From Lichenibacterium ramalinae (GTDB lineage Bacteria; Pseudomonadota; Alphaproteobacteria; Rhizobiales; Beijerinckiaceae), in assembly GCF_004137085.1 (NCBI RefSeq), contig NZ_QYBC01000031.1, forward strand, positions 1 to 41,515: a stretch of DNA of 41,515 bases, in the 5' to 3' direction. Made by a program: the position numbers and the translations under genes. Positions 23,866-32,727 of the stretch are shown here, in pieces. The notes beneath the pieces are model-generated. The model did not search any database. It saw nothing but the letters and a program-made list of their open reading frames with translations, and had not been told where the DNA came from. How positions within the stretch are numbered: position 1 is the first letter of the stretch; the number at the start of each line of letters is the position of its first letter.

Positions 23866-26208
23866 TTGGCCGATTCCGCCGCCCCACCCATGGTCCCCCG
23901 GGCCGCCACGCCGGCGCCGGCGCCCCGCCCGGGCGGCATCGCGGAGCGGGCCCGCGCCCACCTGTCGGCGCCCTACCTCGACGGGCTCAACGCCGAGCAG
24001 CGCCGCGCCGTGGAAACGCTGGAAGGGCCCGTGCTGGTGCTGGCCGGCGCCGGCACCGGCAAGACGCGCGTGCTCACCACCCGCATCGCCCACCTCGTGT
24101 CGACCGGGCGGGCGCGGCCGCACGAGATCCTGGCCGTCACCTTCACAAACAAGGCGGCGCGCGAGATGAAGGAGCGCATCGGCGCCCTCATCGGCCCGGC
24201 GGGCGAGGGCATGCCCTGGCTCGGAACCTTCCACGCCGTCTCGACCAAGATCCTGCGGCGCCACGCCGAACTCGTGGGGCTCAAGTCCGGCTTCACCATC
24301 CTCGACACCGACGACCAGATCCGCCTGTTGAAGCAGGTGCTGCAGGCCGCCAACGTCGACGACAAGCGCTGGCCGGCGCGCGGCCTCGCCCACCTCATCG
24401 ACAGCTGGAAGAACCGCGGGCTCGACCCCGCCCGCGTGCCGGCCGGCGAGGCCGGTGCCTATGCCAACGGCAAGGGCCAGCAGCTCTATGCCGCCTACCA
24501 GGCGCGGCTGAAGACGCTGAACGCCACCGACTTCGGCGACCTGCTGCTCGAATGCCTGCGGCTGTTCCGCGAGAACCCTGACGTGCTGGCCCAGTACCAG
24601 GACCGGTTCCGCTACATGCTGGTCGACGAGTATCAGGACACCAACGTGGTCCAGTACCTGTGGCTGCGGCTGCTGGCCCAGGGGCGCCACAACGTGTGCT
24701 GCGTCGGCGACGACGACCAGTCGATCTACGGCTGGCGCGGCGCCGAGGTCGACAACATCCTGCGCTTCGAGCACGACTTCCCCGGCGCCGCCGTGGTGAA
24801 GCTCGAAAACAACTACCGCTCGACCGGCCACATCCTGGGTGCCGCCTCGGGCCTCATCGCCCGCAACGAGGACCGGCTCGGCAAGACGCTGTTCACGGAG
24901 GGCGAGCCGGGCGAGAAGCCGCGCGTGTCGGGCGTGTGGGACAGCGAGGAGGAGGCCCGGCAGGTCGGCGAGGAGATCGAGCAGCTGCAGCGCAAGGGCC
25001 TGTCGCTCGACGGGGTGGCCATCCTGGTGCGGGCCTCGTTCCAGATGCGCGAGTTCGAGGAGCGCTTCATCACCCTGGGGCTCCCGTATCGCGTCATCGG
25101 CGGCCCGCGCTTCTACGAGCGGCTCGAGATCCGCGACGCCCTGGCCTACCTGCGCTGCGTCGCCCAGCCCGACGACGACCTCGCCTTCGAGCGCATCGTC
25201 AACACCCCCAAGCGCGGCCTCGGCGACAGCACCATCGGCATCCTGCGAGCCTTCGGCCGCGACCGCGACCTGCCGATCATGGCTTCGGCCGCCATGATGG
25301 TGGAGACGGACGAGCTGAAGCCCAAGCAGCGCCAGACGCTGCGGGCGCTGCTGGGGGATTTCGCGCGCTGGCGCGCGCGCCTCGGCACCATCCCGCATTC
25401 GGAACTCGCCGAGCAGATCCTGGACGAATCCGGCTATACGGATTTCTGGCAGAAGGACCGTTCGGCGGAGGCGGCCGGCCGGCTCGAGAACCTGAAGGAA
25501 CTCGTCCGCTCCATGGAGGAGTTTCCGGACCTCGTGTCCTTCCTGGAGCATATCGCCCTCGTCATGGACACGGAGGGCGCCGAGGCCGGCGAGCGCGTGT
25601 CCATCATGACGCTGCACGGCGCCAAGGGGCTCGAATTCGAGACGGTGTTCCTGCCCGGCTGGGAGGAGGGGCTGTTCCCCCACCAGCGCTCGCTCGACGA
25701 CAACGGCAAGGCCGGCCTCGAGGAGGAGCGGCGCCTCGCCTACGTGGGCCTCACCCGCGCCAAGCGCCGGGCCTTCGTGTATTTCGCCACCAACCGCCGC
25801 ATCCACGGCATGTGGCAGACCACGATCCCGTCGCGCTTCCTCGACGAACTGCCCGAGGAGCATGTCGCGGTGGCCGAGAACGCGCGCGAGAAGCGCTCGG
25901 GCTACGGCCCGTCGCGCTTCGACAACGTCCAAACCTTCGGCACCTCGTCCTACGCCACGCCGGGCTGGCAGCGGGCGCAGCGCCAGGGCGCCGGCGCGAC
26001 CTCCGGCGTGGCGCGCCTGCCGGGCGTCATCGAGGGCGAGCTCATCGCCAAGTCGACCCAGACGGCGCATTACACGGTCGGGGCCCGCGTCATGCACCAG
26101 AAGTTCGGGCCGGGCGCCGTCGCGGCGGTGGACGGCAACAAGCTGACGGTGGATTTCGACAAGGCCGGGCGCAAGATGGTGCTGGAAAGCTTCATCCAGG
26201 CGGCGTGA
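23866..26208 (+). CDS. uvrD: UvrD/PcrA-type DNA helicase
   Basis: This is a 780-residue superfamily-1 3'-5' helicase acting in nucleotide excision and mismatch repair. Motif I GAGTGKT (61-67), motif II DEYQDTN (about 252-258), motif III DDDQSIYGWRG, motif IV NYRSTGHIL, motif V SIMTLHGAKGLEFETVFLPG and motif VI YVGLTRAKRRA are all present and in order. The C-terminal ~60 residues (VGARVMHQKFGPGAVAAVDG) form the Tudor-like domain that binds RNA polymerase in PcrA/UvrD. The start TTG 23866 is chosen because GAGGAG lies at 23854-23859, six bases upstream; the first ~28 residues are Pro/Ala-rich. It is monocistronic or leads the plus-strand run to the PRC-barrel gene. Confidence 0.95.
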   Translation: MADSAAPPMVPRAATPAPAPRPGGIAERARAHLSAPYLDGLNAEQRRAVETLEGPVLVLAGAGTGKTRVLTTRIAHLVSTGRARPHEILAVTFTNKAAREMKERIGALIGPAGEGMPWLGTFHAVSTKILRRHAELVGLKSGFTILDTDDQIRLLKQVLQAANVDDKRWPARGLAHLIDSWKNRGLDPARVPAGEAGAYANGKGQQLYAAYQARLKTLNATDFGDLLLECLRLFRENPDVLAQYQDRFRYMLVDEYQDTNVVQYLWLRLLAQGRHNVCCVGDDDQSIYGWRGAEVDNILRFEHDFPGAAVVKLENNYRSTGHILGAASGLIARNEDRLGKTLFTEGEPGEKPRVSGVWDSEEEARQVGEEIEQLQRKGLSLDGVAILVRASFQMREFEERFITLGLPYRVIGGPRFYERLEIRDALAYLRCVAQPDDDLAFERIVNTPKRGLGDSTIGILRAFGRDRDLPIMASAAMMVETDELKPKQRQTLRALLGDFARWRARLGTIPHSELAEQILDESGYTDFWQKDRSAEAAGRLENLKELVRSMEEFPDLVSFLEHIALVMDTEGAEAGERVSIMTLHGAKGLEFETVFLPGWEEGLFPHQRSLDDNGKAGLEEERRLAYVGLTRAKRRAFVYFATNRRIHGMWQTTIPSRFLDELPEEHVAVAENAREKRSGYGPSRFDNVQTFGTSSYATPGWQRAQRQGAGATSGVARLPGVIEGELIAKSTQTAHYTVGARVMHQKFGPGAVAAVDGNKLTVDFDKAGRKMVLESFIQAA

Positions 26209-26320
26209 ACCGGCAGGGTCCGCCGGGCCCCGGTGAACCGGCCGCCCTGCCCTGCCGTTGGAAGGATACCGCCCGGCGGGGCACGGCGCCGGGACTGTGG
26301 CGGACGCGGGAGGTTGCGGC

Positions 26321-27019
26321 ATGCAGGATCGACGGATGCGGGCCCGGCGCGCCATGGCACGCGAGGGACTGGCCGGCAAGCGACTGGCCACCAAGGGAGT
26401 GGCCGGCAAGGGACTGGCCGACACTGGAATGACGGCGCTGGTCGTGGCGGTGCTCGTCCTGGCGTCGGCGATGGCGCCCCGCCCCGCCCTCGCCCAGACC
26501 GCTCCGGCCCAGACGGCGCCGGCCCCTGCCGCTCCGGCCCAGACGGCGCCCGCCCCTGCCGCGCCGTCCCCTGCCGCGCCGGCCCCTGCCGCGGCGGCGG
26601 AGCCCGCCGCCTCCGGCACGCCCGCCACCGTGGTCGACGACGACCAGATCGGCAGCGTGCTGGGCAAGAAGGTGAAGAGCCCGGCCGGCGAGGACATGGG
26701 GCGCATCGTCGACGTGCTCGTGGACCGCACCGGCGCGATCCGGGCCGCCGTGGTGGATTTCGGCGGTTTCTTCGGTGTCGGCACGCGCAAGATCGCGGTG
26801 GACTGGCACGCGCTCCACTTCGGGGCCGGCGTCAAATCCGACGCCGCGACGGCCGACCTGCCGGCGGAGCGGCTCCGCGTCTCGCCCGTCTACAAGGAAG
26901 GCGAATCCGTGGTGATCCTGGGGCCGAGCCCGGCCGCACCCGGCCCGGTTGCGCCGACGCCGCCGAGCCCCGCCGCCTCTGCCGCCCCTCCCGCCCCCGC
27001 CGCGCCGGCGCAGAAATGA
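26321..27019 (+). CDS. Exported PRC-barrel domain protein
   Basis: This 232-residue protein has ATG 26321 as start, with GGGAGG at 26308-26313. The N-terminal ~35 residues are basic and contain a four-fold five-residue repeat (GLAGK, RLATK, GVAGK, GLADT). A hydrophobic signal sequence follows (MTALVVAVLVLASAMA, cleavage near ALA-QTA), then a Pro/Ala-rich linker of about 45 residues. The PRC-barrel domain (IGSVLGKKVKSPAGEDMGRI to IAVDWHALHF) runs from about residue 108 to 190, and a second Pro/Ala tail ends the protein. PRC-barrel proteins of Hyphomicrobiales are often periplasmic and of unknown role. An alternative start at ATG 26429 would give a standard signal peptide without the repeat. 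It is six bp ahead of the MFS gene. Confidence 0.8.
   Translation: MQDRRMRARRAMAREGLAGKRLATKGVAGKGLADTGMTALVVAVLVLASAMAPRPALAQTAPAQTAPAPAAPAQTAPAPAAPSPAAPAPAAAAEPAASGTPATVVDDDQIGSVLGKKVKSPAGEDMGRIVDVLVDRTGAIRAAVVDFGGFFGVGTRKIAVDWHALHFGAGVKSDAATADLPAERLRVSPVYKEGESVVILGPSPAAPGPVAPTPPSPAASAAPPAPAAPAQK
26366..26425 (+). repeat. Four tandem 15-bp units inside the PRC-barrel gene
   Basis: Four consecutive 15-bp units (GGACTGGCCGGCAAG and variants) encode the pentapeptide G/R-L/V-A-x-K/T. They lie just before the hydrophobic signal core, so unit number would alter the length of the basic n-region in steps of five residues. Confidence 0.6.
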
Positions 27020-27025
27020 TCCGCC

Positions 27026-28312
27026 GTGGTGACCTCCGACCCGCCGCGGGCGGCTTCCGCCGGACCCGCTCCGGCGCCTGACGGGCGGCCCACGCCCGCG
27101 CCGCGCAGCCGGCACGGCCTCGACGGCTTCGTGTTCTTCGTCGCCGACGTGCAGACGGGCTTCGGCCCCTTCGTGGCGGTCTATCTCACGGCGTCGAAAT
27201 GGACCCAGACCGACATCGGCCTCGTCCTCACGGTCGGCGGCCTCGTCAGCCTCGCCGCCCAGATCCCGGCCGGCGCGCTGGTCGATGCCGTCCGGTCCAC
27301 CCGGGCCGCCGCTGCCGTGGCGCTGGCCGGCATCGGCATCAGCGCCCTCGCCCTGGCGGTGTGGCCGGTCGTCCCGGTCGTGATGGCGTCGCGCGTCCTG
27401 CAGGCGGCGGCGAGCTGCGTGCTCGGCGTGTCCATGGCCTCGCTCAGCCTCGCGCTCGTGGGCCGGGCCGGGCTCGGCAGCCGCCTCGGCCGCAACGCCG
27501 CCTTCGCCTCGGCCGGCACGGGCCTCGCCGCCGCCGGCATGGGGGCCTGCGGCTACTACCTGTCGAACCGCGCCGTCTTCTTCGTCGCCGCCGCCCTGGT
27601 GGTGCCGGCGCTGGTGGCGCTGCTGCGCATCCGCGCCGAGGACCTCCGGCGCCCGGCCCCCGCCGGCAGGGCCGCGGCGGAGCCCGCCGGCGGGTCGCTG
27701 CTGTCCGGCCTCGCCGGGCTCGCCCGCAACCGCGCCCTCCTGGTCTTCGCGGCCTGCGTGGTGCTGTTCCAGATGGCCAATGCCAGCATGCTGCCGCTGG
27801 CCGCCAGCATGCTCACGCTGCGCTCGAGCCACGCCGCCTCCGCCATGGTGGCGGCCGCCATCGTGGTGCCGCAGGCCATCGTGACGGTGCTGTCGCCGGT
27901 CGTGGGGTGGAAGGCCCAGTCCTGGGGACGCAAACCGCTGCTGGTCATCGGCTTCGCGGCCCTGCCCCTGCGCGGCCTGCTCTTCGCCGCCACCACCGAC
28001 CCGACGCTGCTCGTCGCCGTCCAGGCGCTCGACGGCATCTCGGCGGCGGTGCTGGGCGTGCTGGTGCCCCTCACCATCGCCGATGTCGCGGGGCGGAGCG
28101 GGCGGTTCAACCTCGCCCAGGGCGCCATCGGCTGCGCGGTCGGCATCGGCGCCTCGGTCAGCACCACGGCGGTGGGGCTGCTGGCCGATACGCTCGGCAG
28201 CCACACGGCCTTCCTGGCCATGGCGGGCGTCGCCGCGCTCGCCGTGGTGGTGACGGCGCTCGCCATGCCGGAAACCCGCCCGGCGACGGCCGAGGGTGCG
28301 GACCCGCCCTGA
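27026..28312 (+). CDS. MFS transporter
   Basis: This is a 428-residue major-facilitator-superfamily protein with a ~35-residue Pro-rich cytoplasmic N-terminus and 12 predicted transmembrane helices. The start is GTG (GTG-GTG at 27026) without a clear Shine-Dalgarno. Family features include a loop after helix 2 with ALVDAVRSTRAAA and a symmetric one later with SWGRKPLLVIGFA. The DxxR-like pattern and the lack of a substrate-binding signature suggest an exporter or a proton-coupled organic solute porter. It lies six bp behind the PRC-barrel gene and 239 bp ahead of an ABC exporter, so it may be translated from the same message as the former. Confidence 0.85.
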   Translation: MVTSDPPRAASAGPAPAPDGRPTPAPRSRHGLDGFVFFVADVQTGFGPFVAVYLTASKWTQTDIGLVLTVGGLVSLAAQIPAGALVDAVRSTRAAAAVALAGIGISALALAVWPVVPVVMASRVLQAAASCVLGVSMASLSLALVGRAGLGSRLGRNAAFASAGTGLAAAGMGACGYYLSNRAVFFVAAALVVPALVALLRIRAEDLRRPAPAGRAAAEPAGGSLLSGLAGLARNRALLVFAACVVLFQMANASMLPLAASMLTLRSSHAASAMVAAAIVVPQAIVTVLSPVVGWKAQSWGRKPLLVIGFAALPLRGLLFAATTDPTLLVAVQALDGISAAVLGVLVPLTIADVAGRSGRFNLAQGAIGCAVGIGASVSTTAVGLLADTLGSHTAFLAMAGVAALAVVVTALAMPETRPATAEGADPP

Positions 28313-28551
28313 GGACCGATCGGACCAGGATTGTCGGGACGGTGGTGACGCGAAATTGCAACTCATGCCTGCCGACAGGCTCGCATTCCGGCGCCGGCAT
28401 GCGTCGATGACGGCGTGACGCCGACTGGCGCCTTGTGCAGTGCGGGAGAGTTTGTTTGGATGGCGGCTTGCGCCCGTCCCGGAGCCGAACCGGGGCGGGT
28501 CCGCCGCAGGCGTCGGCGGGCTTCCACCGACGACCGAAGGTTTCCGCGCCG

Positions 28552-30309
28552 ATGGAACGTTACGCTCATCGCCCCCTGGCCTTCTTCGGCCGCTACGCGG
28601 CCCGGCGCTGGCTCAGCCACGCCGTCATCCTGGCGGCGGTGCTGGGCGCCGTCACCTGTTCGGTGTCCACCCAATACGGCATCAAGTTCCTGGTCGACAC
28701 GCTGGCGGCCGGGCAGGACGGCGGCGGACGGCCCTGGCACGCCTTCGCCGTGGTGGTGGGCTTCGTCGCGGCCGACAACCTGCTCTGGCGGGTCGCCAGC
28801 TGGGTCGCCAGCCACACCTTCGTGCAGGTGAGCGGCGACCTCCGCTCGGACCTTTTCCGCCACCTCACCGGCCACGCCCCGAGCTATTTCGCCGACCGCA
28901 TGCCGGGCGTGCTGACGAGCCGCGTGTCGGCGACCTCCAACGCCGTCTTCACGATGGAGAACATGGCGGTGTGGAACGTGCTGCCGCCCTGTGCCGCCAC
29001 GGTGGGGTCGGTGCTTTACCTGTCGGCCGTCAGCCTGCCCATGGCGGGGGCGCTGGTGGCGGTGGCCGCCGTCGTCATGGTGGGGATGTTCCGCTTCGCC
29101 GCGGCCGGCAAGCCGCTGCACCACGATTTCGCCGACAAGGCCGCGGCGGTCGACGGCGCCATGGTGGACGTCATCGGCAACATGGCGCTGGTGCGGGCCT
29201 TCGGCGGCATCCCGCGCGAACACCGCCGCTTCGACGCGACGGTGGGCGACGAGGTGCAGGCCCGCCGGCGCAGCCTGCTCTACCTCGAGAAGCTGCGGCT
29301 GGCCCATGCCCTGGTGGTGGTGGCCCTGACGCTGGTGATGCTCGGCTGGGCCATCCACCTGTGGCAGGGCAAGCGCATCTCGGCCGGCGACGTCATCCTG
29401 GTCTGCACCCTCGGCCTGTCGGTGCTGAGCGCCACCCGCGACCTCGCCGTCGCGCTGGTCGACGTCACGCAGCACATGGCCCGGCTGTCGGAGGCGCTGG
29501 CGACGCTGCTGACCCCGCACGACCTGCGCGAGCACCCCGATGCCGTGGAACTCCAGCCGCGCGGGGCGCGCGTGGTGCTGGACAGCGTCACGTTCCGGTT
29601 CCCGTCCGGGCGGCAGATCTTCCGCGACCTGTCGCTCGCCATCGAGCCCGGCCAGCGCGTCGGCCTCGTGGGCCCTTCCGGCAGCGGCAAGTCCACGCTG
29701 ATCGCGCTCGTCCAGCGGCTCTACCCGCTCGAAACGGGCCGCGTGCTGATCGACGGGCAGGACATCGCGATGAGCACCGAGGAGAGCCTGCGCCGGGCCA
29801 TCTCGATCGTGCCGCAGGACACGGCGCTGCTCAACCGCAGCCTCGCCGAGAACATCCGCTACGGCCGGCCCGACGCCACCGACGAGGAGGTCTGGGCCGC
29901 CGCCGTCGCGGCGCGGTGCCGCCCTTTCATCGAGAAGATGCCGGAGGGGCTCGACACCATGGTGGGGGACCGCGGCCTGCTGCTGTCGGGCGGGCAGCGC
30001 CAGCGCATCGCCATCGCCCGGGCCTTCCTGAAGGACGCCCCCATCCTGCTGCTCGACGAAGCAACCTCCGCGCTCGACGGCGAATCCGAGGAAGCGATCC
30101 GCCAGGCGCTGGAAAACCTCATGCAGAACCGCACCGTCGTCGCCATCGCCCACCGCCTGTCGACGCTGCGCACCTTCGACCGCATCCTGGTGATGCAGGG
30201 CGGCGTGGTGGTGCAGGACGGCGCCCCCGACGACCTCATCCGTTTCGACGGCCCCTACCGCACCCTCGTCAACAACGAGATGGGCCGGCTGGCGCCGCAG
30301 GCCGCGTGA
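28552..30309 (+). CDS. ABC exporter, fused membrane and ATPase domains
   Basis: This is a 585-residue half-transporter. Residues 1-320 contain six transmembrane helices of the type I exporter fold, with TMD loops such as SGDLRSDLFRHLTGHAPSYF. The ATPase domain follows: Walker A GPSGSGKST (374-382), signature LLSGGQRQRIAIARA (about 477-491), Walker B ILLLDEATSALD (about 500-511) and the His switch VAIAHRLSTLRT. It should function as a homodimer, exporting lipids, peptides or drugs (MsbA/MdlB-like). The start ATG 28552 is preceded by an Arg-rich frame and is the first Met that leads directly into helix 1. The substrate is unknown. It is convergent with the tadG-like gene. Confidence 0.92.
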   Translation: MERYAHRPLAFFGRYAARRWLSHAVILAAVLGAVTCSVSTQYGIKFLVDTLAAGQDGGGRPWHAFAVVVGFVAADNLLWRVASWVASHTFVQVSGDLRSDLFRHLTGHAPSYFADRMPGVLTSRVSATSNAVFTMENMAVWNVLPPCAATVGSVLYLSAVSLPMAGALVAVAAVVMVGMFRFAAAGKPLHHDFADKAAAVDGAMVDVIGNMALVRAFGGIPREHRRFDATVGDEVQARRRSLLYLEKLRLAHALVVVALTLVMLGWAIHLWQGKRISAGDVILVCTLGLSVLSATRDLAVALVDVTQHMARLSEALATLLTPHDLREHPDAVELQPRGARVVLDSVTFRFPSGRQIFRDLSLAIEPGQRVGLVGPSGSGKSTLIALVQRLYPLETGRVLIDGQDIAMSTEESLRRAISIVPQDTALLNRSLAENIRYGRPDATDEEVWAAAVAARCRPFIEKMPEGLDTMVGDRGLLLSGGQRQRIAIARAFLKDAPILLLDEATSALDGESEEAIRQALENLMQNRTVVAIAHRLSTLRTFDRILVMQGGVVVQDGAPDDLIRFDGPYRTLVNNEMGRLAPQAA

Positions 30310-30428
30310 CGCCGCCTCGCCGCCGACCTCGAAGGCTGTGGAGGCAGTGGACTTGCGCCCGAATGCCAGGCGCCATCGTCGAAGCGCCTCTGTTCGCCTC
30401 AGCGACGAGGGCGTTGATTTACCGGCCC

Positions 30429-31538
30429 TCAGTTGGTCAGCACCAGCCCCTTGCTGGTGGATGTGCCGACCTGCGAGCAGGCAACCGTATAGACGGCATC
30501 GTTGTAGTCCTTGTCGTCGGTGCTGCCGCCCATGTCGTTCCAGTAATAGGACAGCGTCAGCCCCGACGCATTGACGCAATTGACCGTCGCATAGGTCGGC
30601 AGCGCCGCCGAGCAGCCGGTCGACGGGCTGGACCCCGTGCCGACCAGCACCCGCAGGCTGCAGTTCTGCGTCACGCTCGGGTAGGCCAACTTGCTGGGCG
30701 GGAACAGGTGCGAGTAGAAATAATGCACGCTGTTCGGCTGGCCGCCATAGGCGTTGTTACCATAGCTGTTCGACGAGCAGTTCTGAAAGATGAACAAAAC
30801 GGTCGTGCAGGTGGTCGCGGCATTGCCGTCCGTCGTGTTGGTCAGCATGAAGCCGAGCTTTTGGCTGGCGGTGAGCTGGACCACCCGCGAGCCGGCCGTC
30901 GCGGTCGAGTTCTTGGCATTGCTGTAGAGCAGCGCCGTCGTCGTGGGCACCGACCCGTCGGCCGGGACCGTGTAATAGGACACGGTGTTGGTATCGACGG
31001 CGCTGGAGCTGAAGCCCGCCATCGTGATGGTGATGTTGTAGACGGGGTTCTGCGCCGTAGCCGTCACGGCGACCGTGGTGGATTTGCTGGCCATGGCCAT
31101 CAATGTATTGGCGATCGTCCCCGAAGCCTTCACCGTCATCTTGTAGACCGCGACACCACTGCCGCTGCTCACGGTCCCGGGCGTCACCGTGAAGGTCAGG
31201 TCGGTGAGGCCGCTCGCGGTCTTGAACTGCGCCATGTAATTGTTTGCGGCGGCCGTCGCGGCGGCGAGCGTGTCGGGGCTCGTATAGGCTCCGGCTCCCG
31301 CCAGGGCGGCGGCGTCCGCCGCGCCCTGGATCTCGGCCTGCTGGTTGATGCCGCGGGCGAGGTCGAGCCCCGAGCCGGCGAAGAACAGCAGCGCCACGGC
31401 GCCGACGCCGAACCAGACCGCGACGCCGCCGCGCCGGTCGTGGCGGAACCGCGCGAAGCCGCGCAGGACCGCACGGGGAACTGCACCGAAGGTCGCCATG
31501 GCGTCGCGCCGTCCTGTGTGGGGGTGGGGGACCGTCAC
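30429..31538 (-). CDS. TadG-like protein with DUF4114-like C-terminus
   Basis: This is a 369-residue protein. The start is the GTG at 31538, overlapping the stop of the TadE-like gene (GTGA); an internal ATG at 31499 is an alternative. An Arg-rich N-terminus precedes one transmembrane helix (GGVAVWFGVGAVALLFFAGS) and the Tad_N-type sequence QAEIQGAADAAALAGAGA. The extracytoplasmic rest is Thr/Ser/Asn-rich and has six or more Cys. Near the C-terminus SYYWNDMGGSTDDKDYNDAV resembles the acidic, calcium-binding motif of DUF4114 domains. TadG proteins belong to Flp/Tad pilus assembly, so this one may expose an adhesive domain. It is the last of three tad-like genes; no other tad gene is in the window. 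Confidence 0.7.
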   Translation of the reverse strand: MTVPHPHTGRRDAMATFGAVPRAVLRGFARFRHDRRGGVAVWFGVGAVALLFFAGSGLDLARGINQQAEIQGAADAAALAGAGAYTSPDTLAAATAAANNYMAQFKTASGLTDLTFTVTPGTVSSGSGVAVYKMTVKASGTIANTLMAMASKSTTVAVTATAQNPVYNITITMAGFSSSAVDTNTVSYYTVPADGSVPTTTALLYSNAKNSTATAGSRVVQLTASQKLGFMLTNTTDGNAATTCTTVLFIFQNCSSNSYGNNAYGGQPNSVHYFYSHLFPPSKLAYPSVTQNCSLRVLVGTGSSPSTGCSAALPTYATVNCVNASGLTLSYYWNDMGGSTDDKDYNDAVYTVACSQVGTSTSKGLVLTN

Positions 31539-32053
31539 GAATGCACCACGGCGGTTCCGGCGCGCGGGCGCGAATAGGTGGTGCGGGTGAAGGTGAACGA
31601 GGGCGGCAGGATGTAGGACGGCGGGAAGCTGTAGACGTAGGTGGCCTGCGCCACGATCACGCTGTCCCCGGCATTGGGCGTGTAGGGCGTGCCGAGCGCC
31701 AGGGCATTGGCCATCGCGGTGCCGCCGCAGGTCGTGTCCTGCCAGTTCACGACGCGGCTGCCCCCCGCGACATAGGTGACGCTCGCCACCGTGGCGGTGA
31801 ACCCCCCGGAGAGGGGCGCGAGCGTCAGCGCGCCGCCCTTGCAGAAATCGTTCATCTGCGCCGCCGACAGGGAGGTCTGCTGGGCGACGAGGTCGCCGAT
31901 CGCCTGGGCGACGTTCCAGATCTTCATGCTGGCCCGCACGAGGCTGGCGGCCGAGATGCTGCCGAACAGCATCGCCACCATCACGGGCAGCAGCAGGGCG
32001 AACTCGACCGCGACCGCGCCGTGCGACGCGCTCCGGAAGCTGGGGCGGGCCAT
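31535..32053 (-). CDS. TadE-like pilus-assembly protein
   Basis: This is a 172-residue protein with the TadE hallmark: a short basic N-terminus, GAVAVEFALLLPVMVAMLFG as a pseudopilin-like cleavage and transmembrane segment (residues about 12-31), then a helical spine (LVRASMKIWNVAQAIGDLVA). The remaining ~110 residues are extracytoplasmic with two Cys pairs (one near FCKGGAL, one at TTCGGT). TadE-type minor pseudopilins are processed by a prepilin peptidase and contribute to Flp pilus biogenesis. It lies one base behind the first TadE-like gene and overlaps the TadG-like gene by four bases, so all three are co-translated. Confidence 0.8.
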   Translation of the reverse strand: MARPSFRSASHGAVAVEFALLLPVMVAMLFGSISAASLVRASMKIWNVAQAIGDLVAQQTSLSAAQMNDFCKGGALTLAPLSGGFTATVASVTYVAGGSRVVNWQDTTCGGTAMANALALGTPYTPNAGDSVIVAQATYVYSFPPSYILPPSFTFTRTTYSRPRAGTAVVHS

Positions 32054-32054
32054 C

Positions 32055-32576
32055 TCAGAAAGGCTCGTTCTGGAAGGCCAGCGACGCGTAGACCAGCAGC
32101 GTGCCGTTCTTGCCGAGGACCGCGTTGACGATGGGCAGGAACAGGGCCCGCGCGTAGCCGACCTGCACGATCACGGCCTGGCCCGATCCGCCCGGCGCGA
32201 AGCCCGTCGTCGTCATCCGGCTCAACCCGTCGGTCGGCACCGCCGCCGACAGGGCCGCGAAGCTCGACGCCGAGGCCACGTTGTACTGGATGTTGGCGCA
32301 GCTCATCAGGACTTGAAGGTCGGTGCACAGGTTGGCGGCGAAAGTCGCGGCGCCCGAGGCCGTGATGGTGCCGGTGCGGATGAGCCGCGCCTCCTTGCGC
32401 ACCGCGCGGTCGAGCGCGGCCTGCATGAACAGGCTCAGCCCGATCTCCATCCAGAAGCACATCAGCAGGATGAACATGCCGCCGAGCAGTCCGAACTCGA
32501 CGGCGGCCACGCCGCGCGTGTCCGCTCGCCATCGCGCAGCCAGTCTGTGAAGATGAGATTGCAACTTGAACATCAT
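32055..32576 (-). CDS. TadE-like pilus-assembly protein
   Basis: This 173-residue protein has a basic cytoplasmic N-terminus, then GVAAVEFGLLGGMFILLMCF as the TadE processing and membrane segment (residues about 22-41) and a helix SLFMQAALDRAVRKEARLI. The extracytoplasmic part has two Cys (ANLCTDL, MSCANI) that could bond. ATG-ATG at 32576 is the start; there is no good Shine-Dalgarno, but a hairpin sits 14-41 bases upstream. It is the first gene of the three-gene tad-like unit. It may pair with the second TadE-like protein as a heterodimeric minor pseudopilin, as in other Tad systems; that is inference. Confidence 0.8.
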   Translation of the reverse strand: MMFKLQSHLHRLAARWRADTRGVAAVEFGLLGGMFILLMCFWMEIGLSLFMQAALDRAVRKEARLIRTGTITASGAATFAANLCTDLQVLMSCANIQYNVASASSFAALSAAVPTDGLSRMTTTGFAPGGSGQAVIVQVGYARALFLPIVNAVLGKNGTLLVYASLAFQNEPF

Positions 32577-32590
32577 GAAAGTCTGCCGAA

Positions 32591-32617
32591 ATCCAATATC
32601 GAAGGAGGATATTGGAT
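32591..32617. promoter_or_regulatory. Perfect 10-bp inverted repeat upstream of the tad-like genes
   Basis: ATCCAATATC and GATATTGGAT pair perfectly over 10 bp around a 7-base loop. On the minus strand, 14 bases upstream of the first tad-like start codon, the loop reads CTCCTTC. It could be an operator or an RNA hairpin in the leader. No T-run follows, so a terminator is unlikely. Two further near-identical 12-mers (GATCGACCGGTT, GATCGACCGATT) follow at 32649 and 32666. Confidence 0.45.
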
Positions 32618-32727
32618 CTTGTTCTGCCAGAGACTGTCAGCGATGTATGATCGACCGGTTAAATCGATCGACCGATTGCGATGGAGGAAACGTTGCTCGG
32701 TGCCAGCGCGTCGCCTGGAGCAGTACC

